Assembly (NCBI RefSeq): GCF_030247195.1
Contig: NC_080670.1
Span: 29,033,497-29,097,496 of the forward strand
Direction of reading: 5' to 3'
DNA length: 64,000 nt
From: Topomyia yanbarensis
Taxonomy: Eukaryota; Arthropoda; Insecta; Diptera; Culicidae
The translations under genes and the position numbers were made by a program. Shown here piece by piece: positions 24,166 to 34,917 of this stretch (positions within the stretch are counted from its first letter, which is position 1; each line of letters begins with the position of its first letter). The notes under the pieces are model-generated. The model was not told the DNA's origin. It worked only from the letters and a program-made list of their open reading frames with translations, and made no database searches.

Positions 24166-24724
24166 CGAACATTCGACTGGTCAGTGCTCGTTTCACGTTC
24201 CGACAATTTATTTCCTATCAATTTTACCTTCTGGCAGCCGGCCCATGTAGGTCTTTATCAAAAAAAACAATTTCCTATAATATCCAAGCACGGTCAAGAA
24301 ATCAACTTGGCACCCGAACCGGGCTGCGATAAATTTTCCTCGCTTCGATAGTTATGCGGGCTCTGGAGCGTGTGGGTTGCTTTAATCGATTTTCGGAGGG
24401 TTTTTTACGCTGTCGTGCCGAACGAAAAAGCGGTCTCGCTAGGAGCAGGAACAGGTCGGATATCAGTTGTTTTTTTTTTGTTCGATCCTGTCGTGGGAAG
24501 AAAACTTCCAGTTATCGAAATATAAAGCGGTAGGTTATTTTATACACGCTACGTGCATTGAAAATCTGAAGTTATAATTCATTATTGGTGCAACCTTTCC
24601 GACAAGAAGAAAAGATCGAAGGGTTACCGTCGGGGCACTGACTTGTTTGTTTGTTGTCGTTCCATTGTTGTTTGGGTATGCAGGAAAGTTTGTCAGGTCG
24701 ACCTACTTACAGATTTACTACGTA

Positions 24725-24820
24725 GGGCCGATTTCTTCACCCTCGCTTAACGTTTAAGGCAGGTTTAAACGCACTGGTAAACCTGGTTGAAAAGTTAAGC
24801 TAGGGTGAAGAAATCGACCC
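24725..24820. mobile_element. 96-bp hairpin MITE
   Basis: Starts GGGCCGATTTCTTCACCC and ends with GGGTGAAGAAATCGACCC, with GCTTAA and TTAAGC continuing the stem. Short hairpin elements of this look are common in mosquito genomes (general knowledge). No target duplication is evident. Confidence 0.65.
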
Positions 24821-24929
24821 TTGGTGAATTTCGTTTGGATCAAATATCTGTATTGGTCAGTCGTAATTGCTTTGCTTAATACGGCCAACCCACTCAAACA
24901 CAACAATGCGTATTTTACGCTCATATTCC

Positions 24930-25190
24930 ATCGCTGTCGTGCTATCTTATAACAAACGCCATTTTGGGGTTAATATGTCATACTACTTGCCAAAAAAATC
25001 TCTAGAACGTTGCGTTCTCAGAATTTTTAAATTCTGCTCAATTACTGAGATATAGTGTGAAACGTGATATGGAATTGAGAGTTTTTGGCTTTACATCACT
25101 GTAGCTTGAAATTGGCTCAAGTTATATTAAGGTTTTGGATGTTTTTTTCGGTGTATAAATGTCTGAGAATTTTCAAGATTCCTTGACCTT
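24930..25190. mobile_element. Diverged end of the 50140-50910 MITE family
   Basis: The sequence TCGCTGTCGTGCTATCTTAT and about 250 bp that follow resemble the right end of the 50.1-kb element read in reverse. Only one end is present, so the copy is truncated. Confidence 0.5.
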
Positions 25191-25690
25191 TAAAATTCAT
25201 CTCACCCATTGTTTCTAGACCAAATTAAGCCGAAAATATGAATGACGCTGCTACAAAAGATCAAATATTGAACAAACTTTTCAAGTGACCTAGTATATAT
25301 TGTAGATCTACTCAAATGCAACTCAAAACCACGTTTGGCCGGTTTAACATACCCCCAGAATCTTGATTTATTGCAAAAAAAATCTTTTTTTGGGGCTTTC
25401 TGCTGCGCTGCCATTTTTCAGATTTTCATTTAGTATTTCTGTAAAGAATAAAAATAAACCTTTTCAACGGTATGCTATATGATGCTGTTTTGTACGAATT
25501 AATGTGTAATTTTTGGACAACAATATAAAAAATGCTAATTTTTTTAAATTTTTTCATGAAAAGCTTGCAAATGGTTCAATATTTTTGCAAAGGCGCGTTC
25601 TTATTCTAATTACAACTTGAAAGAACATTTAATTCCGCTTCCAACAATATTTTGATCATCAAAATCGATCGAGGAATAGCGGAGTTATTC
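25190..25690. repeat. Dispersed repeat shared with 36430-36850 (opposite orientation)
   Basis: Around 25465-25510 the reverse complement reads AACAGCATCATATAGCATAC, as at 36586-36605. Similarity extends through GGAAGCGGAATTAAAT-type blocks on one side and CACTTGAAA/ATACTAGGTC blocks on the other. No coding content is recognised. Confidence 0.55.
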
Positions 25691-27470
25691 GATTTTGCCT
25701 AAATTAGGAATTGTCACCCCCCCTTAGGGCGCGTTTACGTAAAGCATGCATAAAATGCACGTATTGAGTTTTCGTGGAAATTGACCATTTTTGAACCGGG
25801 TTTTTAATGGAATCGTTAGCAGGATATATTTAAATAAGATTTATATAACATTTCTAGATATTTATGGCACAAACTATTGAAAAAGTTAATTTTAAATTTT
25901 CAGCAATAATTGGTTAAATGCAAGCATGTAACGCATAACGTATCCTTAAATCTTGGCAGCCCTGTTGATGTTTCGTGCAGTTTACTGGAAAATTGGCAAC
26001 AAAGAGGATGTCAATTTCAGTAGAATGTTTTTATTTTCATCTTAGAGGTTAGGTTTAGGTTCCTTTGGCTTTCTCTTTTGCATTCATTTTAATTTTGTTG
26101 ATGCAGTTTGGAAGAGTCCTGATCCGCAAAGTTCGTTAGGTTAAGGTTGGTGGTGGTTATTCGGGGTATAAATTATTTCTACGATCCATATAAGCCAGTG
26201 TGTTTGTGTTATTCCCTACGGAAAACGGCTGGGTTCTTGGTTCAACTCAGCAGTTTTTAGCTGTGGGATTACGTTGATTCCGCCGTTTTTTTTTCAACCA
26301 AAGCCGGTCCGGTGGTCTTAGCTGTTGGGCAGCGTAGAGTATCCCGTGTTCCAATAGGCGGCGACGCGGATGGCCCAGGGGATGTGTATTTATTTCCGCA
26401 TGTTTTGGATGGATTAATGCATTTGATAATTTATTGCAATAGTTCATCTAGATAGATATTAAACCACTAAACACCTCCAGTGTGTTGCGAATTGGTGAAC
26501 GAGCATAGTCCTGCATAATTCCACAGTTTCATTGTTCCTTAGATGGTTTGTAAAAAAAAATCGTTTTTTTATTACAGAGCCGTTATAACGGATACAGAAT
26601 AGGAAGATTACAACCGGTATACGCTCCTTACTCAATGGCTGTAGCGATAGCTGCTGCTTCTGACGAAAAAACTGAACGGACCGATAGAGCGAGTCTAGTT
26701 CCCTTCCCACTCACAGGTCGCATCTCTGTAACTAGGAATATATGTTATGATTGAAATACTTTCAACTGGTCAGCCTGAACAAGATTGGAAATCGTTCCGA
26801 CTTTGACGACGCGCGGTAGTGAGGTATCTGATTTAGGTCCATTCTGATGTCTAGAACGATATCAAACTGCAGCTCTTCAGCTCAACTCTTTTCATTTGGA
26901 TGGAAGGACACGCGACCTAAGAGGCCGTGCTCGAAAGCAAGTTGTCGAAAAAAGATGGCCTTATTGGTATAATGGTGCAATCAAATCAAATCAGTTCGAT
27001 CAAATAATAGAAACTACTAACGAAGATTTCTTGGTAAATGTTCGCTTTCGAGTGCTAATTGGAGAGTAACCATTATCTGCCGACCCCGTTGTTGACTTGT
27101 ATTGGGATGAGCTTAGTGCTACCGCTAACACCGTATCTGTGAATACACTGTTGTACACCTGAATAGGATCTAGAGAAAAGTTATTAGGGTTTATTCCAGA
27201 ACCTCCTTATGCTTAACGAAGGAAGAAATAAGCGATTTATGGCGCAGGGGGGCATGATTTTCGATCGAACCCTGCGTACAAGCAGCGCTCCCTTAAAGAA
27301 CGCTAAAGCGCTCTTCTGCAGGAATGACTCGCTAGTCTCCTTTCCGAAAATACCTATGTTCTTTTGTCTCGTTTTGAGTATGGATCTGATGATCCACAAT
27401 AGGTATCATCTTGTGTTCTTAATCCGGAGGCGTCCACGAATGGGAGAAAAAATTTATCTCCCCTAGACTG
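25691..27470. other. Intergenic, no gene recognised
   Basis: No domain, splice pair or repeat could be assigned. The last part may include eroded LINE sequence leading into the fragment that starts near 27540. Confidence 0.3.
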
Positions 27471-27539
27471 TCTCGTAAGTGTCTCAAGGAGCCCCTTCTG
27501 AAAGTGCGCAACTAATGAACCCAATGGAAGTGGAATGGA

Positions 27540-28345
27540 ATTCTCTGACATCGTGTACTTAATTTTCACAGCTTTCAAATGTAACTGATCCTCTTAAAAG
27601 CATTCTTATAACATTTCTCCCTATAGTAAAAACATTTTTGAAGCATTTGACTGCGAAACGGCCTCTAAGATCTGTCCGAACTCTATTCCGGTTCGGAATA
27701 CCTACCGCACCGCGTCCCTTCACTATACCACGAACGAAACACAATTTTCCATGGTGGAGTCTTTACTTGATACAATAACGCGCGGAGTTAGACAGAAACA
27801 AATTCAGCTTCTGCGAAAATTCGCTAGTTTAATTTATTTAACAACTTACTTAAGGGTACATTGTTCCTCATGATTGGAGGCAAGTGAAGATCATAGCCAT
27901 TTCGAAACCAAGGAAACCATTCTCCGACCACAACTCGTATCGGAAAGTTGCCATGATTTCATGTACCCGGAAGCTGTTTCTAAAAAGTAATCCTATTCCG
28001 CCTCGACAATTGGATCGAAGCAAATGGCTTACTGTCAGATACACAATTTGGCTTCCGCAAAGGCAAAGGAATCGCCTTGTGTTACTCTACAGAAATTCAA
28101 ATGACCTATGCTAGCAAAGGGTAGAATGCATCAGTGTACTTGGATATTAAGGGGGTTTTCGAATCAGTTTCTATCTATTCTATGTCCCCTCCTCTAAAAT
28201 TTTACATGAATGACAGACACGTCCACTCAAGCACCCTAATGCAACTTGCAGACGACGGGTGGTCTCTGTTACAGGTCACAAAACTGTTGATTTTCAAGGA
28301 CCATTTCAAGATACTATTGAAATATTATACTACATCTAACTTATA
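27540..28345 (+). pseudogene. Jockey-like LINE, internally deleted and frameshifted
   Basis: Plus-strand pieces in order. (1) 27540-27660 reads NVTDPLKSILITFLP..., the pattern seen near the ORF1 C-terminus of mosquito LINEs. (2) 27680-27750 reads FGIPTAPRPFTIPR...PWW, the linker after the endonuclease. (3) 27880-28110 reads IAISKPRKPFSDHNSYRKVA and LLSDTQFGFRKGKG, the reverse-transcriptase fingers and palm. (4) 28130-28345 reads YLDIKGVFESVSI, then jumps to QLADDG, the catalytic motif. The endonuclease is missing between (1) and (2), and most of the palm is missing between (3) and (4). Several frameshifts are present, so it is dead. Confidence 0.75.
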
Positions 28346-28925
28346 GGCTACAAGTAAACTAAAATCTAGTGGTATTTAAAGACGGTATTTAAAGGTGATT
28401 TAAAGATATTTCGATATTGAATTGAGGTACAAAACGTGAATTACTTAAACTAAAACTTCATGAACTTACGATCTACTTAAAATTAATGCAGGTATTAAAT
28501 AGCGGACTGTATTATTTCTAATCGCCCTTAATATACTTGGTCTAGCCTAGAACACGACCAGATTAGAGGTAACATAAACATGACACAGCAATCCTGTGAA
28601 TAATCGCTAAAACCTAACCTAACTTACAGTGGCTAATACGTGGAGTAAACTACCAAGGAGGAAACAATTAGAAGCCTAAGAGGGCACTAAACGTAAGAAT
28701 TTACCTATTCAACTAAATACTAACTAATGTAAATCTAAAATTTTAGGGATTTTATAATCCTCGTAGAATAAAGATTATAAAATCGGAAAGGCCGTGGTTT
28801 CTCTGCAACAATTTCTCATAAGAGGACGCTCGACAGTTGGCAAACCTCGTGCAGCAAAGGGGAGCTGGACGACGGCTTTATTCTCTTATTTCAAAGCTTT
28901 GTTTAAGAAAGATGAACGTAATTCG
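28346..28925. other. Intergenic, no gene recognised
   Basis: AT-rich, with a few ATTTAAAGA-type repeats near 28375-28405. Nothing else is assigned. Confidence 0.3.
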
Positions 28926-28960
28926 CAGTGGCGTAGTAAGAAAATATTTGGGGGGAGGGT
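28926..28960 (+). mobile_element. hAT-like terminus CAGTGGCGTAGTA
   Basis: CAGTGGCGTAGTA followed by a G-rich stretch looks like the end of a hAT-type element. A similar end in the opposite orientation closes at 32633. The 8 bases outside each end do not match (GTAATTCG versus TTAAGTGG), so they may belong to two elements. Confidence 0.35.
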
Positions 28961-29029
28961 AGGAACGTGAGTTTTTTTATATGAATAAAATATATGTATG
29001 TATATATGTTATTTTAAAGAGCAGAAAAA

Positions 29030-30690
29030 ATATTCTAAAACACCCTGACCAGGAACAAAATGTACAAAAACCAAAAACTCAGGGAACTGGCTTGGGCAGC
29101 CACGCGATACGTTAAAACAACTACTCTTGCAAGGAACCCGATTCCTTTGCGGGACTACCTTACGGCATTACTTTGGGGACGGGTATTTTTCTATGTGCAT
29201 ATTACACACTCTAATCCAACCACTTAGTAGTTTGTTCCTTCAATAGGTTTACAGCACCCCTCCACGATACACTACTAGTTTTCAACCATCGCACAAGCAC
29301 CGCAACTCGTTTAGGCCCTTTAGCTCCCTTCTTGTACCATTTAGTACCACTTCTTCGTTGAGCTCTCGACTTGTTCGCGAACTACTCAGTCTAGTCCTCG
29401 ATCATGGACCTATCGTACTCCGACAGAGAATTCCCCGGCGAAAGAAATTCTCCCGAAACCAATCCAACCGACCAGGTTCCGAGGTCGGTCCGGTGATTCC
29501 GGTGGAACAAGGCGTTCGGTTCGCTGGTGCCCGACGACCCATAACTGGTGGTGTTTCGTCGCGATCTACATAGTCTAGTCCCCGGGTGCCGTGGTCAATC
29601 CGGCGATTGTGGGTGGAGCATGGCGTCCGGTTCGCTGGCGCCCCGTGACCCATGCTAGGTGCTCTGTTGCGGTCTATTAGACTAATCCTTATTGGTATAT
29701 CTTGCCTACCCGGGCACGCGGAGGTCCCAGCCTGCCCGGACTGCCCAGGTGTAGACGAAACTGCCGAACAAATACTGTTCGTATGTTCTCGGTTCGACGT
29801 CGAAAGAAGAGCAATGCTTGACGTCTGTGGCTGGAACACAACCCCTGATACCCTTATTCAGCGGATGTGTCAATCGGTGGAGAAGTGGAACGCAGTCTTG
29901 GCTGCTACCACCCAGATTGCCTGTAGGCTACAGGTAATTTGGCGATCCGAGCAACAGACGACGGGCACGGTTAACTAATGATTGGTTAGTTGGAGCGAAA
30001 AAGGCCGAGCGCAAAAAGGGAGTGAATGGTCTGTTCATGCTGAGGCAGGTTTGGCGCAGCGACTGGCAACCGCGTAAGGGGTAAACCCAGCCACCTCGAA
30101 GCAAGGCAGAAGAGCGAGTGTATAGGCGTATAAGTGGACTGCCTCATGCCAAGATGGGAGGGTCGTAACGTAGTATGTTGGGACTTAGCTATCGATGCCT
30201 CGTGGCGTGGCAGAGGAGTGAAAGGGTGAGCATCCAAGTCAGTCTCACACGGTATGCTAAGGGTGAGCACAAAAGTCAGCCTCACATGGTATGGGAGAGG
30301 CGAGCACAAAAGTAAGCCTAGCAAGGAACGAAAAAGGTGAGCACAAAAGTCAGCCTCATGTGGGAGTGTTTGAGAGTGAATCAAGGTGCGATAGAGAGAG
30401 AGAGAGCACCCAAGTAAGCCTCATACAGGACGTATGAACGCGTGAGTGAGAGTGAATGAGTACATTAAGTACAGCCATCCCCCAGAAGTAATACCGAGAG
30501 GTAGTTCCTGGGGGGAACGATGGCGAAGCCCAATGGAGTTTAGTCGGTATTAATGGCAGCGTCACCATTCGAGCCCGACACGCCCCCAGTACACCCCGTG
30601 TGGTAGCTTGGACACCTACCAATAGCACGTGTACTGGGTTAGGACGTAAACTTCTTCTCCATTGTAAAAAAAATATATATCTAGCCTACC
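29030..30690 (+). mobile_element. R1-like LINE, 5' region fused to 3' end of ORF2
   Basis: 29030-29690 matches, with drift, the 5' leader seen at 56430-57260 (shared blocks such as GGTGGAACAAGGCGTTCGGTT and GATCTACATAGTCTAGTCCC). From about 29700 to 29976 the frame reads CPDCPGVDETAEQILFVCSR and continues VQRMC-like to a stop. This is the C-terminal zinc-finger tail of R1-clade ORF2, with the usual His after ETAE replaced by Gln. Nearly all of ORF1, endonuclease and reverse transcriptase is deleted. 29977-30690 is 3' UTR with tandem repeats, ending near a short A-rich tail at 30665-30675. Confidence 0.6.
30220..30430 (+). repeat. Degenerate ~37-bp tandem repeat in an R1-like 3' UTR
   Basis: About five units contain GGTGAGCACAAAAGTCAGCC or variants (GAGCATCCAAGTCAGTCTCA, GAGCACCCAAGTAAGCCTCA). 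The long antisense open frame at 29986-30384 results from this repeat and is not a gene. Confidence 0.7.
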
Positions 30691-30724
30691 CCGGAAGAGT
30701 TTCCCGGCGGTGATTGGTCTCCCG

Positions 30725-31880
30725 AAATCGTTGTTCATCATTCATCACGCCATTTCCGCTGTCATGATCTGCGTCACCATTTTGTTGACCGCGTTCCACG
30801 GTATTTCGTCACTTATCATTGTGTGGACAATATTATCCGACTCTCCCGTTTCAAGCATCTTTCTGCGTATTGTTTTAAACCTAGGACATTCGAAGACCAC
30901 GTGCTCCGGTGTCTCCTAGATGTTCTCACACTCCACTAACAACGGTAACGTTGCGTGCACAATCCGATGAAGATACTTTATGATAAAGCCATGGCCCGAC
31001 AGGAGCCAGCCTCTATATGCTTTCTATTGACTCACATCAACAGGTTTAGGATGAGCTGGTAGGTCCACCTTTTTTCCGTATTGTCCCATTCCTGCAGCCA
31101 CCTGCCATTGAATCAATTCTTACTATCTTCCTCGCGTTTCTAGTGCTTCTCCTATTGTAATACTCGATATCCTTCGTCAGGGTGATTCAGATGGGGATCA
31201 TCCCGGCGATATCGCATACTGCCTCCGCCGATATTGTTCTGTGCGCGCTCGTGACTCGTACGGCCATCATCCAGAACGTCCTGCGCAGTTTTTCGAGTAC
31301 GAAATACTAGCTAGCAAACGTCTTGTGCTGCGTCTCGGACCGTCGATGTTTGACATGATCCTCGCTATTGCGTTCGTTGCCTTCGCCGACTTTCAGCAGG
31401 CTTAGTCGACATGGTTGTTGAAGCAGAACCGGTCGTCGATGAGTTTTCTGAGTGTATCCAGCAGACATATAGGCCTGTACGAGGCGGGATCGCCCGGCAA
31501 CTTCTCTGGCATCACCAGCTTCTGTACCTTTCACATTTCGGAGAAGTTTCCTTCATCTAAACACTTCTACAGCACTATCCTGAACATGTTCGGATATACC
31601 AGGATCACTGCTTTCAGCGCCACGGTCGGTATTCCATCCGGACCGGGAGCTGGACGCCGTCTACTGCATGGGTCCAGTTTTCGCGGTATTGTAGCGTCAC
31701 AAGCTGTCACAATCATGCTTGTTCTCGGTCTCGCTGTCCGGCTGAAGCCTCAACGAAGGTCTTCCACTTTCACTCGCCAGTCGTCCTCCGCGCTACAGCT
31801 GGGTTTCTTTGCCAATGTAGTAGCGAATCGCGTCGTGGTTGCTTTGAGTATACTTCTCTCACACTTAACGTGTTAACGGA
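30725..31880 (-). pseudogene. R1-like LINE reverse-transcriptase fragment (antisense)
   Basis: Minus-strand reading in order from 31650 down: GPDGIPTVALKAVILVYPNM, then LDEGNFSEM...KLVMPEKLPGDPASYRPICLLD (31.6-31.4 kb), the fingers of R1-clade RT. There is then a gap with much of the palm missing, then GWLLSGHGF..YLHRIVHATLP (about 31.0 kb) and ETPEHVVFECPRF (30877-30916), the C-terminal zinc-finger tail, ending at a TGA. It has several stops and frameshifts and is dead. It is flanked on both sides by plus-strand 5'-leader repeats of a related element, suggesting insertion into that element. Confidence 0.75.
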
Positions 31881-31974
31881 ACCTTCATTGCACCATTGTA
31901 GGTCCAACTTGACTAGAACGTCCTGCAGGATATACCCTCTTGTGATTCTTACTCTACTGCCCACGTCACCCAGG

Positions 31975-32470
31975 CATTGAAGTCACTACCGGCTTTCGGC
32001 CATTTAGCTTCCGTTTTCGTGAACTATTTAGTTTTCGTTTCAGTGTTCCATTTTGCTCCTGATACCATGAGTCATTTAACTCGGGTTTCCGTGAGCCACT
32101 TAGTTTCCAGATTTGTCGTGACCTACCCGGATAGTCCCCAGCGGTAAACTCACCTTAATCCGACTGAGAGTTCCCCGGCAGCGGGATTTCTTCCGAAAGT
32201 GATACCCGTTTCCTTAACCATTCAGCTGCCAGGCGGAGAAACTACCCTACTCCGACTGAGAGTTCCCCGGTGGCGGAATATTTCTCGGTACCGGTACCGT
32301 TTCGTGAACTAATTAGCGCTCATTTTGTCACGATGCAGGCGAGCCATTTAATTCTCCGTTTCATCGCGATCTTCTCGATGTAGTTCTCAGTGGTAGACCA
32401 AGCCTTCATAACGAGCCAACCGGTAGGTGCGAAGGTCTGTCACCAATTTTCACTACAAGAAAATATTCTC
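31975..32470 (+). repeat. R1-like 5'-leader repeat units
   Basis: Repeated blocks carry CCGACTGAGAGTTCCCCGG, a TTTC(T/C)CGA stretch, then CCGTTTC and a short (C/A)ATTTAGCTTCC or AATTAGC motif, spaced about 80 bp (about 32160 and 32250). The same units recur at 30700, 56890 and 60650-60980. Confidence 0.6.
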
Positions 32471-32599
32471 AGAAGGTAACTTTTACAAAAGAAAGTATTC
32501 CATTTAAAATATTAGGCACATTTTTGTCGAACATATACAATTTTTCAAACATCAATAAAATATTTCGGGGTGGGGAGAGGGAACTTTGTCCCCAAGACC

Positions 32600-32633
32600 T
32601 CCCCCCCTCCCCTTCCCAGCTACTACACCACTG
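32600..32633 (-). mobile_element. hAT-like terminus, opposite orientation
   Basis: Reading the minus strand from 32633: CAGTGGTGTAGTAGCTGGGA, then a run of G-rich sequence. It pairs with the end at 28926 in the first 13 bases with one mismatch. No matching 8-bp duplication. Confidence 0.35.
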
Positions 32634-32879
32634 TTAAGTGGAATTTCATTCGGTCTCGGTTCATATCCACTCACTATACGGTGTATGCGCAGTACTGCGC
32701 TTGCAGAGAGTGGTCTCTGCGCTTGTGGCACGTTGTTTAACGGTCCTTTAACGACCCATTCTTCGGCTCCGCTTGTAAACTCTAGGAAAAGACCTAATAT
32801 GACCTCACCCGAGCTTCGTCGTAAGGGCCTTAGGCTGTCTTAAACAGGAGTACAAATTAAAAATCATTCATCAATTAGA

Positions 32880-33945
32880 AGGGCTGCTACAAATTTGAGC
32901 TACAACCAGGAGTTCCCAGCACACCTCGGGAACCAAATATTCCAAGTGCTTCTATTTTACTGTAAGAAACTCCGCCCAAAACGGGATTACTTAAATTTTC
33001 TAACATTGTGGACGGGATATTCACAGTTTTCAGCGTTACCGTGCCTCTGAAAAGCTTGCTGGTTGCTATTCTACCAACAGTAAGAAGATTTTTCAACCAG
33101 TTGACTGAGCAATGGCCCCTGCATGCAGCGTACGTATCCTTCGGTGGCTAACTTATTAAACCAAATCACGGATCCGATCACTGTTTTCCAGTGGAATTGC
33201 AGAAGTATTATTCCCAAAATATTAAACTTACATTACATATTACATTAAAATATTTACTTGATTATAATATTTACTAGATTATAATAATCTCGAATAATTG
33301 TGATGATTTCCCCTATGCCTGTTCACTTCTAATATTAACCTCAACTCTTCTAGCGTGATTGAACTCCTTCCCTCACCACGACTGCCGTTCACCAAAGTTG
33401 CTCAAAATAAATTGACTCTACAAGATTCCAAGCAAAAAATGTTTTTTTTGTTGAGCTAAAACATTTTTAATGGCATTTTCACCTTAAGCAAAATTAAGGT
33501 ACCCATCCTAAAAGATTCAGGATGCAATCCTAGGAAACTTTCCTGAAGACATCAAAGCATGAAAACACCTGTGAAACTCAGGAAAGACTTTTGACCGTCT
33601 TTTTTGTTAGTTTGGGATCACTGTACAACGGTACAGGACGGGTCTGTCTGTTCGACGATAATCTATCTTTGACGATTCAAGATTTTTGTGACAATTTTAA
33701 TATGACAATTCTGAACACAGGGGAAATGATACGGATTCCTAAACTACCGGTGCAAACAAGTGAAGCAAGTGGAGGATAATATCTGTAGTGACCACCTACC
33801 GATGGTGATAGCAAGCAACTCTGATTCAAGGCCATCGGATCCAACCATTGTTTTGTATGACCGAAACATTGATTGGAAGAGCTATGCTGCCGCGTTATCG
33901 AAACCTTTTATTTTGTTTCAACAATGTTTCTATTTAAAATAAAAA
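32880..33945 (+). pseudogene. Jockey-like LINE: ORF1 end plus endonuclease remnants
   Basis: 32890-33130 (+) reads VDGIFTVFSVTVPLKSLLVA and continues ILPTVRRFFNQLTEQWPL, the same ORF1 C-terminal block as at 27.6 kb. 33160-33230 reads ITVFQWNCRSIIPK, the start of the ORF2 endonuclease. After an AT-rich interruption (about 33240-33590), 33650-33760 reads NFNMTILNTGEMIRIPKLPV. 33770-33920 reads CSDHLPMVIAS (the conserved SDH catalytic block) and RNIDWKSYAAALSK. Frameshifts and the interruption make it non-functional. Confidence 0.75.
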
Positions 33946-34187
33946 CACTTGAACTAAACCAATTACATACTTTCGAGAAACGCTCATTTTAGTTTAAAAC
34001 ATTCATTCGTCTAGTTTCAGCTAAACGTTTTGTTGTTTCAAAACGGCCTACGGAAAATGACTGAATAGGCCAACACGCATTGTATCGTCAAAAGAAATTA
34101 TCAAAGATACGTTTTTTGTAATTTTTGTCATTGATGTGTCAAGTGAAGTTTGATGTGTCGTTTTCGCTGGATTGTACGGAACTTACA

Positions 34188-34265
34188 TTGCCGCTCTACG
34201 CATAATTGTCCCATGTGTATAGGGAATCCCATAGCACATGGGACAGTTATGCGAACATTGGCAGC
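34188..34265. mobile_element. ~78-bp hairpin element, copy 1
   Basis: TTGCCGCT...GCATAATTGTCCCATGTG, a short loop (TATAGGGAATCCCATA), then CACATGGGACAGTTATGCG...GGCAG. The two halves are near reverse complements. A second copy is at 34840-34917. Confidence 0.7.
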
Positions 34266-34839
34266 ACAATTTCAGTAATAAAGGAACATCTCATACTATG
34301 AGTAACATGCAGGATAAAAACAGCATTGATATTCGTCCAACGTCCCAAATAATGTTCAGATATTGGTTAGGAATCATACATTTGATTTTCACTACGCAGT
34401 CTCTAAGTAGGGTTACTGTGCCCTAATTCATCTTAGCATCTCTGATCATCCCACCCATTTGAACAAATTAGTTAGAGCAGGGCTATCTCTATTCAATGCA
34501 TTAGTTCAAATAGTAAGATGAAGTGTGCCTTGTACTCGACTTTTTGCTTCGCTTAAGCGCGAATAATTTACATTTTTAAAGCTAGATTTTTTATGGATCT
34601 GCTTCTTAGGAACGAAGCAAAGATGTTGATACTTATTTAAGCGCACTCCAAACACTGTAAGCCAAGTTATCATCGAAATAACGAGCTACCCTGACTAATG
34701 AGATGGATAACGGCTCGTCTACCTTAACTATAATTATTCGTTGCGTTATATTAAACTAGCTTGAATATTCTTATGCGGACTAATTGCAAATGAAAATTCT
34801 TAAAAAATCGTAAATTTATCAAAATGTACTTGTAGCAAA

Positions 34840-34917
34840 CTGCCGCTAGAAGCATAACTGTCCCATGTGCTATGGGAATCCCTATACACATGGGACAATA
34901 ATGCTCCTAGCGGCAGT
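34840..34917. mobile_element. ~78-bp hairpin element, copy 2
   Basis: CTGCCGCTAGAAGCATAACT at the left and its near-complement AGCGGCAG at the right, with the stem GTCCCATGTG/CACATGGGAC. It reads as the reverse complement of copy 1, including the asymmetric loop. Confidence 0.7.

Noticed and set aside
29986..30628. Open frames antisense to the R1-like 3' UTR
   Set aside because: They arise from the tandem repeat and follow no known protein.
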